The translations under genes and the position numbers were made by a program. The notes under the pieces were generated by a model. The model was not told where the DNA came from. It saw nothing but the letters and a program-made list of their open reading frames with translations, and did no database searches. Shown in pieces: positions 1 to 9,584 of a stretch of DNA of 64,000 bases; within the stretch, counting starts at the first letter, position 1, and each line of letters starts with the position of its first letter. Source of the stretch: Trachythela sp. YZ-2020 (lineage: Eukaryota > Cnidaria > Anthozoa > Malacalcyonacea > Clavulariidae); the NCBI GenBank assembly GCA_016169945.1, contig JADLSH010000193.1:1798001-1862000 (forward strand), written 5' to 3'.

Positions 1-701
1 AAATTTAGATCATCCTGATATCTTTCAATGGAATATTATTGAAGGTCTGCTATTTTTAATCAATAATACCATAATTAGTTGATATGCTTATGATGTCATA
101 GCCACAACAAAAAATGGTTTAATGTTTTTGTCAAGAATACCAAAATATCTGTAAAATTTTGTACAAAGATCGAAGTAATATTTTCCGAATATAATTAGGA
201 AACTAATAGGGGACTAATTAGGAAATAAAAATACAAAATTAAGTTTCTTCCCAGCCATAGGTTTCCTAACCAAAGCACACTTCCTTTTTGTTAAATTAGA
301 AGTGACAGAAAAATTTTTTAAACCCTAAGATTTACGGATGCATAAGCATTCGCAAGCAGTAATACCCCCAGCCTGTTATTTTTCACCCGAATAAACCTGT
401 GAAGAAAAATTAGAACGTGAATTTTTCCTCGCAAGTTTTCGTGTGTGAAAATAACGTCAGCCGCAGAAGGCTACCCCTCCCCCCAATTTAAGTATGGAAG
501 AATCCATAAAAAATATCTCCTACCGAATTATAAGCCCAGAAAGTAATTTGAACAAATATATAGACCCAGTGCAATGCACAAACGCTTGAAAAAAGGAATG
601 GAACAAATTTTGTTTGTATCATTCAAGTATTTATCAAAAGTGTCCAAACAGATTTATATTATTTTTGTAAGATAGCTTTTCTGTTCTTGTTCTACTTTTA
701 G
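1..701. other. AT-rich stretch, no gene seen
   Basis: No convincing coding sequence, repeat or RNA. It ends in a pyrimidine-rich tract and AG at 700-701 that looks like a 3' splice site for the HECT-like sequence that follows, so the stretch may be an old intron of that gene. Confidence 0.4.
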
Positions 702-1790
702 TTGAAACTACATTGCAAGAAGAGTGCGAAGCTGAAGGTGGCCTGCCTGCACTAACAACAGCGGGCCAAAATGAGCAGATGATTGACCTACTTATACATC
801 GTTCAAATCTCCTGAAAGATTTGATAAATGCCTTTTCCGATCCACAAATCTTAAATTCAACGGCATTTGTCAAAGTTGTGGATCATAACGGTCGTGTGGA
901 AGCAGGTGAAGGAACAGGAGTTTTGAGGGACGTTCTGACCGAATTCTGGGTTCTTTTTCTGTAATCATTGGCAATTGGTGCTTCGTCTAAGGTTCCAGTA
1001 ATTCGCTACGATTACTAAAAGAGAGAGTGGGAAGCAATTGGAAGACTTCTACTCTACGGCTATAGCAGAGAAGGAATCTTCCCTCTTGCCCTAGCTGTCT
1101 CCTGTCTCTATTTGTAGTTGTATATTGGGTGAAGAAAGCATCTCAGAAGAATTGCTGTTGGAAAGTTTCAGAACGTGCATTTCAGCAGATGAGAAAGATG
1201 CAATGGATTACTGCTTGAAAAATCCTGACAACCTTTCTGGTAACTCCGACCTGATGGAATTATTGAGTAGCAACAGATGCTACAGACTTTCTAATGAAGA
1301 GAATATTCAGAGCATATTTTGTCAACTGGCACATCAAGAGTTGATCCAAAAGCCTCGTTATGTAGCCAATTGTTGGAGCCCGATCCTGCGATCTCTCAAC
1401 ACGCACGATTGCTTCCAGAGCGTAGCAAATCTATGTGCGTTTTACGAACAAATAAGACCAACACCTAAAAAGATTGTTAAAATGCTACATGCCTCTCCCA
1501 ACAATGATGCTGAGCGAAACACATTTGATCATTTGAAGCGGTTCATTAAGTCGCTTGGAGGAAACGTTGTGGCATTCCTTCAGTTTACAACCGGTGCAAG
1601 TGTTATATTTCCAGGAAGGCAGATAGAAGTTTCCTTTACTCAACTGGATGGTTTGTTACGTCGACCAATCGCTCATACTTGTAATCTGCTATTTGAGATC
1701 CCCAGTACCTACCAATGCTATACCGAACTGGTAGAGGAATTCTCTGCCATTCTTCAAGAAAAGAGTGCCTGGTCGTTCGATATCGTGTGA
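702..1790 (+). pseudogene. HECT-domain E3 ubiquitin ligase-like pseudogene (C-terminal part)
   Basis: The three-frame translation matches the C-terminal half of the HECT-like (G2E3-like) ligases that are expanded in several invertebrates. Seen in order: a segment containing GVLRDVLTEFW near 920-955, a segment with GEES near 1128-1140, AHQELIQKPRYV near 1340, FLQFTTGA near 1580, and the C-lobe motif AHTCNLLFEIPSTY near 1670-1715. The Cys of that motif sits where HECT ligases carry the ubiquitin-accepting cysteine, and the frame ends SFDIV and TGA at 1788. The frame is broken by TAA at 962, TAA at 1016 and TAG at 1115, and a +1 shift lies between 1117 and 1128. No intron is needed to follow the homology. 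An AG after a pyrimidine tract at 700-701 suggests an upstream exon. I infer a dead copy. The family match is from recognition of motifs, not a search. Confidence 0.75.
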
Positions 1791-2683
1791 ATGGGTTTTG
1801 GTTTATTATGTTTCTTAAACATTTTTTCGTTGCAGTTACATTCACAAAGTTCTTGTTAAAGTTGTTATAATTCTATGTGTTCATAAACGATAATATTGTA
1901 ATAGTTATCAATGGACAATGACTTAGTTACTAGTATAAGTATACTTACTATACTATAGAAATATAATGTACTTAACAAGTACAAAGAAAGACTCTACAAT
2001 AAGAACTGGTATTAACTGCATCATGGTCTTTAGTTTGTACAGTACTCATTGTACTGTTTCACCATTGTTACCAGGCAATTCTTACCAGGGGCTGGGAAAT
2101 ACCACAGATGGGGTTAATTACTCAGGTCGTTTTGTGAGATATAAAAATCCTAAAACTGTGTTTATATACTCTGCGATTAATCGTATCTGATGAATTAAAT
2201 ATAAATTTAAGAAAGGAACAACTGACACTAACAGAGTGATCTGCCCTGATACATGGGCGTATTTTTCATACTTCTCTTCTTATTCTTTACCACGTTCAAA
2301 TTCCATGTATCTAGCCAGAAATTGCGTAACCTCATACACAAGGTACTTGAAAATCGTCCCAATTAATCATAGTGTGTAAACAAGAATACAATGGCCTACA
2401 ACGGTATCTAAAGCTGGATTTCTATTTGCGTTTTCTTTTATCGCGAAAAATCGAATAGATTTCAGATTAGTTCGAATTGAAAGCTCGTGAGACAAAAGGC
2501 AAAAATCACTTAATGCGAAAAGGGCAAGTGCAAGTCCAACTTAAATGCAGGCCATGAAGGGGTCATCTTTGAAGAAGCGCTGTCTGTGCATTTGTTGCGC
2601 CAAAACGTTGTATACTTGTATTAACTAAGTCGAAACTAAATTTTTGTACAAAAATCGCTAATAACTACCACTAACAGTTCATC
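1791..2683. other. Non-coding stretch between two pseudogenes
   Basis: AT-rich. One 74-codon open frame (1966-2190) has no recognisable motif and is not supported as a gene. No repeat structure was noticed. Confidence 0.4.
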
Positions 2684-3814
2684 TCACTCAGCTACTTCAG
2701 TCAATCGTTCAAACATTGCAAGGCTTTCTCTCCAATTTTGTGGCTCTTGTGACTCTAGCATGGCAGAACTGTAAGAAAAGTATTCTTGATAGACATGATG
2801 AGTTTCGCCTTCATTTGGTAGGCTAACTTGGCGCTCAACTTCTTGCAAATCTTGCTGTGGATACATCTTTTTATAATCTATAGTACCAACGGACTCTGGC
2901 AAGAAGCTGATCTGGAATGACATGCGCTGTATAATAGCGTGACCTCCTAACGTAGTGGCTGTTCCACGATTCTCTAATTTCATTTAGAGCATTTCTCATG
3001 ACCTTAATAAAGCACAACCAGAGGCACTCGAGATGCAGTTCGTTACTGGTGTCCAGTATTTCCTTTCCAACAAGATCCTTAAAAAACTTAATCCACCATG
3101 ATGCCCATGAGCGACGCGGCATGGTCCACCATGCCTCGATACGCTGGTTGCTATGAGACGAGCCGTATTGATGCGCCTTTACTCCCGAAAGTTCATCTAA
3201 ATGATTACGGCGTAAAAAAATTTGGGCGGCAGCCATCATCCCATTCTCCGTTCCCTTGTCTGTTCTTAAGATTGTAGGGCAGCTTTGTTGTTCTTTGATA
3301 CAGTCGAGGAAGGATTTACCAACAACATGAGGGTTATTATTAGTTTTAGTAATCTCAAGCCACATGATACGTCTATTGCAACCGTCAATGCATCCGTGTA
3401 TAGGAAAACCGAAAGGCTTCAATTTGTCGTAGCCGTCAGTATGCCAACAGTGATTTGGGCCAGGGTTTAAGTATATTCTCTTCTTTGAAGTTGATGTGCT
3501 CTTCTTAATCTCGCTCCTTCTGGATTGAGCTTTTGTACCATTACACGAGGAACATGAATACCATACTTCGACCGTAGTCTTTTCCACATTGCCCTGTAAC
3601 CTAGCAGTTGACCACTGCCGTCGAGTTCTCGTTGGATACATCCTCTTACCTGGTCTCGATTTGCATTATGTGTTCTTCGACTCCGCCCATATTCTTTTAG
3701 TTTATTGAGAAGTGTTCTCTTGGATATTTTTATATCATGAAACTTATCTAAAAAGTCTAATATTGTTTTATATTTGTAATTCTTTTTGAAATAGTATCTG
3801 ATCGCTTCTTCCAT
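2684..3814 (-). pseudogene. Integrase-core (rve-type DDE) transposase, frameshifted
   Basis: Three overlapping minus-strand frames give one protein. The N-terminal part (3814 to ~3520) has helix-turn-helix-like sequence with KRTLLNKLKEYG and a GYRAMWKRLR segment. The middle (~3520 to ~2940) is an integrase core with WHTDGYDKLKPFGFPIHG, TDKGTEN and SNQRIEAWW, which supply the expected D, D and E positions. The C-terminal tail is in a third frame and stops at 2684. Two frameshifts (about 3520 and about 2940) break it. The family is the eukaryotic integrase-like transposase group with a DGYDKLKPFGF signature common in cnidarian, fish and mollusc genomes, probably the IS3-like (IS3EU) or a Ginger-related superfamily. 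The exact superfamily is uncertain. A minisatellite of 20-bp units begins about 65 bp upstream of the start codon. Confidence 0.75.
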
Positions 3815-3875
3815 TCTCTGAGACTTTTTGTGTATTTGAATTTGCGTAACTGTATTTAATTTTGTGTTCGTGTAT

Positions 3876-4143
3876 TAATATATTTGGTTTTGCGTTTGCG
3901 ATTTGAATTTGCGTTCGAGTATTTGGTTTTGCGTTTGTGCATTTTAATTTGTGTTCGTGTATTTGGTTTTGCGTTTTTGTATTTGAATTTGCGTTCGTGT
4001 ATTTGGTTTTGCGGTTTTGTATTTGAATTTGCGTTCGTGTATTTGGTTTTGCGGGTTTTTATTTGAATTTGCGTTCGTGTATTTGGTTTTGCGTTAGTGT
4101 ATTTGATTTTGCGTTCGTGTTTTTGAAATTGCGTTCGTGTATT
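3876..4143. repeat. 20-bp minisatellite with 40-bp higher-order period
   Basis: About 13 tandem units of 20 bp, alternating between ATTTGAATTTGCGTTCGTGT and ATTTGGTTTTGCGTTTTTGT types, so the longer period is 40 bp. The alternation is clearest from 3901 to 4140. An open frame through it on the minus strand is just the translated repeat. Confidence 0.9.
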
Positions 4144-4145
4144 GC

Positions 4146-4248
4146 ACCTCTGGGCCACCGTAGTTAATAGCTCTATCAGTACTAAACTGGTCTCCGTAGA
4201 GGTCCAATAAAAGCCAATCCCTTCCAGTTAAACTACAACACTGAAAAC
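4146..4248 (-). repeat. 3' region of the secreted-peptide gene (repeat copy A)
   Basis: The sequence after the TAG at 4249 contains a GGTTTTCAGTGTTGTAG block and a GACCTCTACGGAGACCAGTT block. Both recur in the same order at 6120-6240, and in more diverged form at 5990-6120. Confidence 0.7.
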
Positions 4249-4380
4249 CTAATCTTCGTCGTTCAATGCATCTTTCAAAGATGATTCTCTAAAATCATCT
4301 TCGGTTTCTTCTGTATGTCAAACACCAAGAAACACAGCACAGACTGCAATCAGCAAGGCTAGAATTGCCCAACACTTCAT
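4249..4380 (-). pseudogene. Small secreted acidic peptide precursor, interrupted by an in-frame TGA
   Basis: From ATG at 4380 the frame opens with a 20-residue hydrophobic segment (MKCWAILALL, then IAVCAVFLGV) that reads as a signal peptide. Codon 21 is TGA (4318-4320). The same frame continues with HTEETEDDFRESSLKD and ends DED and TAG at 4249, 43 positions in all. A related frame at 9161-9230 has GGA (Gly) in place of TGA and shares TEETEDDFRES, so the TGA is most simply a nonsense mutation. A TATA box lies 52 bp upstream of the ATG. The acidic, cysteine-free mature part after a signal peptide resembles the pro-region of a secreted peptide. No disulfide-rich mature peptide is seen here, so I assign no function. 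Confidence 0.6.
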
Positions 4381-4431
4381 CGCGATGGCTGGCCGTCGAC
4401 TCCTTCTGGTTAGCTTGGCTGTTTTCGCGCG

Positions 4432-4439
4432 CTTTTATA
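4432..4439 (-). promoter_or_regulatory. TATA box of the secreted-peptide gene
   Basis: TATAAAAG on the minus strand, 52 bp upstream of the ATG at 4380. This spacing would place transcription start near 4405 and leave a 5' leader of about 25 bp. Confidence 0.6.
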
Positions 4440-4571
4440 TGCGTGATTATGAGGTTTCCCTAGGCCTAGGAAAAGGCTTTATACAGTATCATGAAATGTC
4501 TTTTTATTCAAATTTAATTTGAAGGAACTGGACGTGATTGGGTTTCCTCCTCAGCACTTCAGTTCAAGCCA

Positions 4572-4770
4572 GCCCGTTTACACTATAACGGATCCGCATC
4601 GTCACGACATCAATTGAGCCATATCAAAGCGAGTTTAACCGCCAAAATTATAATAGTATGATCGATTCAACAAAATCAGCTAACTGCCAAAAGCCTAGGG
4701 TCAGGGATGCCATAAAAAGCTTAAATTGATGTTGTGACGACGTGGATCCGGTATGGTGTAAACTGGGCCT
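4572..4770. mobile_element. MITE with ~43-bp terminal inverted repeats
   Basis: The ends CCCGTTTACACT...CATCAATT (4573-4617) and AATTGATGTTGTGACGACG...GTGTAAACTGGG (4723-4767) are near-perfect reverse complements. Together they form a ~195-bp foldback element that codes for nothing. Confidence 0.8.
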
Positions 4771-5989
4771 AGGGCTAGATCTGTTTATTATTACGAACGA
4801 ACAATATTTGTAACAGGAAATCCTCTATGACTAGTAGTTACTATCGCAAGGAAAGTGCTGCCTAAGCATGTTTTGTAATATCAATCGTACTAAATAGTCT
4901 GTGAACAGTAAATTATAGCATAGTGATCATAGTTAACTATTAGTGCATGAGTAAATATACTGTACGAGAAAGAATAGAAATAATCTTTAATTTATATGAA
5001 GTACTTCACACAACCGGAGGGAGTCATTCATTTGATTTATTAAGGCCATCATCTATATAGCCCTCTAATATTAAAATAGCAAGACTGTCATTCAAGAAAA
5101 TATGCAAAAGTGCTGTATGAATATCATGGTAAGGAAATTCAATTTCCCAATCAGTTATAACAAGCCCTTGATGCTCCTTTCCATAAGTCATAAACCAAAT
5201 TTTGGTTTTCATTTTTGCCAATTTGTTCTTCTAACACAATGGGTAGATCAATGTTATTTTGTGCCTCAATGGGCTCCACCACAGTGGGTACGTAGATCAC
5301 TATTTGTCACCGTACATTCGTACTACATGTATTCGTACATGAATTATTAACAGTATCAATTGTTGGTAAGTTATCTATAGACAAAAATTCTACACCAGGG
5401 TCTAGGACTAATAGGCCATTATTCAGAGCTCTTAAGTACATCTTGTCTCCTTGTAATTAAGACGCTATTAAATGTTGTAAACGACCTTGCGGACAATGGG
5501 ATATTTCGGGCTGTAAGAAGCGCCGATAAACTCATAAAAGCACATTGCTTGCCTCTAGAATGAACGCTAAACAGTTCATCGCCTTATGGATATTAGCAGG
5601 AAGAAATAAAGCCATACTTACCTGGTTTCTTCGGGAAGTGTTCGTATATTTTGCATCAAGTCAGATCCAGAATAAAAAGCTTGCAAATTTGCGCACGCAA
5701 TTCAATATTTTTCTCTTAGTCCCCCCCGGAATTACGACATCTTGAATATGGACAGACGCGAGATCGAAATCTCGACAATACTGACATAAATCGGCCCGAA
5801 CGACTGGATGAGTGAACTCTGGAGAAACCTTAGCATGTCAAAATTAGGAGTGCTGCCTGCGGCAGCAATAAAGTTGGACGCACTTCGTGAAGGGAAAAAC
5901 AAAACAAACTAATCCACTAGACTACAATATTTTTTATCAAGTTTAATACTTCTTTGTATTCATAAACGAGACAGCCAGATCTATACTCA
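4771..5989. other. Non-coding stretch
   Basis: No supported gene. Several 60-80 codon open frames lack motifs. A segment near 4838-4860 (TATCGCAAGGAAAGTGCTGCC) recurs on the minus strand at 10135-10160, so both belong to an unidentified dispersed repeat. Confidence 0.4.
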
Positions 5990-6240
5990 CTAAACTAACT
6001 ATATTTATACTAGATAGCTTTGTCAGTTCTAAACTGGTCTCCTTAGAGGTCTTCAAGTAAGATCCATCTTCTATTGGTCCAGTGTTACTGCAGGAGGATC
6101 TAAAACCTAAACTCACTTTTTTCGTACTGATTTAATAGCTCGACCAGAAATAAACTGGTCTCCGTAGAGGTCCAATAAAAGCCAACCTTTCCAGTAATCC
6201 AGTCCAACTACAGCACTGAAAACCTAATCTAATGCTGTTT
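5990..6240 (-). repeat. Two further copies of the secreted-peptide 3' region
   Basis: The 6120-6240 block repeats the 4146-4260 sequence closely, including GATTAGG at the former stop codon, but no peptide frame remains upstream of it. The 5990-6120 block is a more diverged copy in the same orientation. Together with 4146-4440 and 9161-9230 they mark a decayed tandem family on the minus strand. Confidence 0.7.
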
Positions 6241-6463
6241 CAACAACTTGTTATCAGGATGTGCCGGGTCGCACTGCTTGTTCTCAGATTGTTGAACAGT
6301 TGTCGACAGCTTATCGACAACTTGCTATAATGTTGTTGACTCAACAGACTTGCTATAACTTATTATCGTTCGGCAATTCAACAACTTGTTATCAAGTTAT
6401 TACAATGTTAGTGACAACCTTGTAGCAACTTGATAAAATGACAACAAGCTTGCTACAAGTTAG
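6241..6463. repeat. AACTTGTTATCAAGTT-rich dispersed repeat, left part
   Basis: The stretch is built from variants of CAACAACTTGTTATC, CTTGCTACAAG and GACAACTTGCTATAA in both orientations. Similar sequence resumes after the foldback element (8107-8140, CATCTTGTTGACAAATTG), so the foldback element probably inserted into it. Confidence 0.55.
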
Positions 6464-6483
6464 ACTTGCTCCAAGTCTGTCTC

Positions 6484-6597
6484 TTATAGGGGGAGTATAT
6501 TAGGGCGCGCGAAAATGCGGCGTCCCGCCCGCCCGCCTTAATTCCTTCCGCCCGCATTTTCGCACCCCTCAATAAAAACCCCTATAAGGAGTCTATG
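6484..6597. mobile_element. Nested hairpin MITE inside the left arm
   Basis: An extra ~110 bp in the left arm has no counterpart in the right arm. Its ends pair (CTTATAGGGG...GCGAAAATGCGG against CCGCATTTTCGC...CCCCTATAAG, about 40 bp). The core is C/G-rich. It inserted after the large element formed. Confidence 0.75.
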
Positions 6598-7281
6598 TAA
6601 TAGTCGAGGGTCGAGAGGTCGAGGGTTAAAGTCGAGGTCGAGGGTAAAAAGTCGAGGGTAAGTCGAGGGTAAGTCGAGGGTCCCGAAAATCCCGCTTTTC
6701 ACATTTTAAACTATTTTAAATATTTTGCCACATTTTATTATGACTATAACGGTACGCCGGAATTAAGTTCTGCGTCTAAATCAACTGTCGCTCCCACGCC
6801 GTACCTATAATCGTATTAGGTTCGGCGCATGAGAGGTTCGGAGTCTGTAATACAATAACATGACACTTCCGCCAGGTGCCAGCTAATACTTTACACCAAA
6901 CACTTCGCGATCTTAGGCTTTGCTCTTTCAGAAGTTTCTGAATAAGGGTTTACTTTCGATAGTCATAGGACATTAGTCATTACATCAATTTCTTTAAAAT
7001 GTCGAAACGAATGTACTCCGCCGTTGTGTCCGGCATTCGTAGGTTTAGCATAGTGCTTAGGCATTCAAATTATCACAATAGGATAATTTCTAAATGTCTT
7101 CTTTTTTTTATACACCCTGTACTGGTTTTCTGCACTCTAATTCCCACTATTATATCAGCCGTATTTCGATCAACAATTACAAGAATTAGCCTACAGCGTA
7201 AATTTAAAAATTTAAAAAAGGTATTCACTGCTGGTGAAGGAATTTACTAATCATTGCACTACTGTAGCTAAAGCTACTTAC

Positions 7282-7377
7282 ACCGACACGGTCTGAAGAT
7301 GACTGAGAGCTTGTTAGATCAATAGTAACGCTGGGTTGTGACACTGTCACCGACTTTATAGGTTTAGCCAGATCATC
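7282..7377 (-). CDS. Exon 2 of the unrecognised foldback-element protein
   Basis: Acceptor CAG precedes GATGATCTGG at 7377, and a consensus GTAAGT donor follows 7282. The 96 nt give 32 in-frame codons (DDLAKPIKSVTVSQPS, then a Ser-rich tail) with phase 0 on both sides, matching exon 1. No third exon was found before the left arm, so the gene is truncated, as expected for a non-autonomous copy. Confidence 0.4.
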
Positions 7378-7474
7378 CTGAAAACACAAGCAAAACATTT
7401 CCTTTACAACACAGGCATAGCAAAAACAGGCATAGCATAAACAAAGTACGACCTTTTTAAAGAAGAAATTTTAC

Positions 7475-7627
7475 CTTGCTCGCCTTCAGTGCTTGTTTTA
7501 AAGCACACTCTTCACTTTCGGTTTGATATTCATTAAGCCAGTTAACGATACCACGAGACTGCTGCGGGCACTCGAAATCTTCGTCAGAACTGCCGGACAC
7601 AACGGCGGAGTACATTCGTTTTGACAT
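7475..7627 (-). CDS. Exon 1 of an unrecognised protein in the foldback element
   Basis: ATG at 7627 opens 51 codons (starting MSKRMYSAVVSGSSDEDFEC) and ends at AGCAAG followed by GTAAAATT, a plausible donor. The sequence is hydrophilic and Asp/Glu-rich. The start codon lies inside the right inverted arm, and the same first 12 codons occur at 6999 in the left arm on the plus strand, where they then diverge. I do not recognise a family. It may be the N-terminus of the element's own transposase or accessory protein, or a captured host exon. Confidence 0.45.
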
Positions 7628-8106
7628 TTTAAAGAAATTGATGTAATTTGATGTAATGACTAATGTCCTATGACTATCGAAATTAATACTGTCGGAGTAA
7701 ACCCTTATTCAGAAACTTCTGAAAGAGCAAAGCCTAAGATCGCGAAGTGTTTGGTGTAAAGTATTAGCTGGCACCTGGCGGAAGTGTCATGTTATTGTAT
7801 TACAGACTCCGAACTTCTCATGCGCCGAACCTAATACGATTATAGGTACGGCGTGGGAGCGACAGTTGATTTTTAGACGCAGAACTTAATTCCGGCGTAC
7901 CGTTATAGTCATAATAAAATGTGGCAAAATATTTAAAATACGTTTAAAATGTGAAAAGCGGGATTTTCGGGACCCTCGACTTACCCTCGACTTACCCTCG
8001 ACTTTTTACCCTCGACCTCGACTTTGACCCTCGACCTCTCGACCCTCGACCTCTCGACCCTCGACTATTACATAGACTCCCTATAAGAGACAGACTTGGA
8101 GCAAGT

Positions 8107-9160
8107 GTAGCGAACACATCTTGTTGACAAATTGTGAGATTTGCGCGGCGTAACATAGATAATGAATTCCATCTCTCACATTGGAATTATTTTCACTGCA
8201 GTTTGGGAACGAAGTGAGATCGTTTGCATGAATATGGTATAAATAAGAATAACTCTATTATTTCAACATTACTTTTATTTATTAATTAATGAAACCAGTT
8301 TATGTGCTATTAATGATGCAAGTCTGAAGTCTCAGTTTATGTGTTTATGTGCTATTAATGATGCAAGAAAGACAGGTCGACAAAGCGTACTTTATGTGAT
8401 AATAATGATTCATTGAATTATACGATATGCCAGGTAAAATGTGCTGGCCATTACGTTTGGGTGCTTTTATTCTCGACCGTGTGGATGCCATGCCATGCCA
8501 TGCCATGTTTCAGCGTGGTTTCAGACTACTGTGGGATGATTTGGTGTGGTATGGTAATGTATATGGTTTTGTGTGCTATTATATTAATTATACTATATGA
8601 TTCAGTTTGACACACAAACACTTTACTTCACTTAAGGTACGTTCCCACGTTGCGATTTGTCGGGCCGATTTCAGATGCACGTTAATGATATTTGAAAAAT
8701 ACGTGTCAAACGTCATCTGGTGACATCATCAACTGAACGTGTGAACGTACGTTAAAGAATTGGGATCAGACTCTTCGTCATCATCATCATCGTTTTCAGT
8801 ACTTTCAAACGAATCAGATCTAAAGAGTGTATGTAAAAAAGATGGGAATCGATGTTTTATGCTTGATAATTTCTAGAATACTAGTTCTTATAAAAGGATT
8901 TGAGTATTACTTTAAAGCTTGTTGTTTTCTCTTTCGAACAAGGGTCATTTGTGTCTTAGTGTAGGTAATAACTGCACAAGAGAAAATTTAGTAGAACCCA
9001 TCATTTTTAGACGCCGTTTAATGGCCATAAAAATGAAATATAATATAATGAATAGTAAGACTATCCAACCTGAGAATTAAATTTAATATTTTTTAAAAGA
9101 AGTATTAAATAGCCAGGGGTAATATTGAATGAATAAAATATACAAATGGCTACAAAGTCT
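8107..9160. other. Non-coding stretch with local duplications
   Basis: No supported gene. A ~25-bp segment (GTTTATGTGCTATTAATGAT and a few bases more) occurs twice at 8300-8375. ATGCC is repeated at 8487-8506. A small foldback element lies at 8634-8755. Confidence 0.45.
8634..8755. mobile_element. Short MITE
   Basis: Starts GGTACGTTCCCACGTTGCGA and ends with GAACGTGTGAACGTAC in inverted orientation. A related unit with CGATTTGTCGAGCTGATTT lies at 44115-44235. Confidence 0.55.
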
Positions 9161-9230
9161 TCAGTCGTCGTTGTCTTTCAAAGCTGATTCTCTAAAGTCA
9201 TCTTCGGTTTCTTCTGTGTGTCCAACATAA
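9161..9230 (-). pseudogene. Partial copy of the secreted acidic peptide coding region
   Basis: On the minus strand the frame GHTEETEDDFRESALKDNDD ends in TGA at 9161-9163. It is close to the 4249-4320 copy but has an intact Gly codon where that copy has TGA. No signal peptide is found upstream in frame, so this is a fragment, or the signal exon was lost. Confidence 0.55.
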
Positions 9231-9421
9231 ATAACACGATTTTCGTTAATTAAGTTGAATTTCCTGCTTATGTTATTCGTTTTTGAACACAGATCTAACC
9301 TGGAATTTGGGTTGATTTAACCAGTGCTTCTTGAATGGTTGAATTAACCAGACTATGCTTGGCGGATAAACAACCAGGAATCAGGTTAGAATTTAAACCC
9401 ACGGCATATAAGAAATAACAT

Positions 9422-9584
9422 ACCCCAAGATATGAGTTATTGAAAAACAAGACACGCACTATTCAAGGTGATATTTCGACTCTATTTCAAAGTCATTGTC
9501 AAAACTCAAAGACTTTGAAATAGAGTGGAAATATCAGCTTGAATAGTGTGTGTCTTGTTTTTCAATAACTCATATTCTTGGGTT
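9422..9584. mobile_element. Foldback MITE
   Basis: The left arm (ATATGAGTTATTGAAAAACA and onward, ~70 bp) is the reverse complement of the right arm ending at ~9575, with a ~10-bp loop. The structure would form a long snap-back hairpin. Confidence 0.8.

Larger units (their letters stand above)
6464..8106. mobile_element. 1.64-kb foldback DNA transposon with ~450-bp inverted arms
   Basis: The ends are ACTTGCTCCAAGTCTGTCTC at 6464 and its reverse complement ending at 8106. The long arms (about 6585-7033 and 7599-8086) pair nearly base for base. They carry subterminal CGAGGGT / CGAGGGTAA arrays (6605-6683 and 7969-8066). The loop is ~565 bp. The left arm holds a nested hairpin of its own (6484-6597). 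The inner end of each arm carries the same start codon and first 12 codons of a protein. The right-arm copy continues as a two-exon reading frame, the left-arm copy does not. I cannot name the superfamily, and the target site duplication is not clear. Confidence 0.8.

Noticed and set aside
3856..4158. 100-codon minus-strand frame with Lys/Thr/Asn-rich repeats
   Set aside because: It is the translation of the 20-bp minisatellite, whose unit length would shift frame every copy if it were not for chance absence of stops. No independent coding signal.
4318..4320. TGA read as selenocysteine in the small secreted peptide
   Set aside because: A sister copy has Gly at this codon and no SECIS-like hairpin was noticed in the short 3' region. 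A nonsense mutation is simpler.
6999..7250. 83-codon plus-strand frame in the foldback element
   Set aside because: The first 12 codons are the arm copy of the minus-strand gene. The rest is unrelated hydrophobic translation of AT-rich loop DNA.
8413..8610. 65-codon frame with HAMPCHAMPC-like repeats
   Set aside because: Produced by a local ATGCC tandem repeat. No homology.
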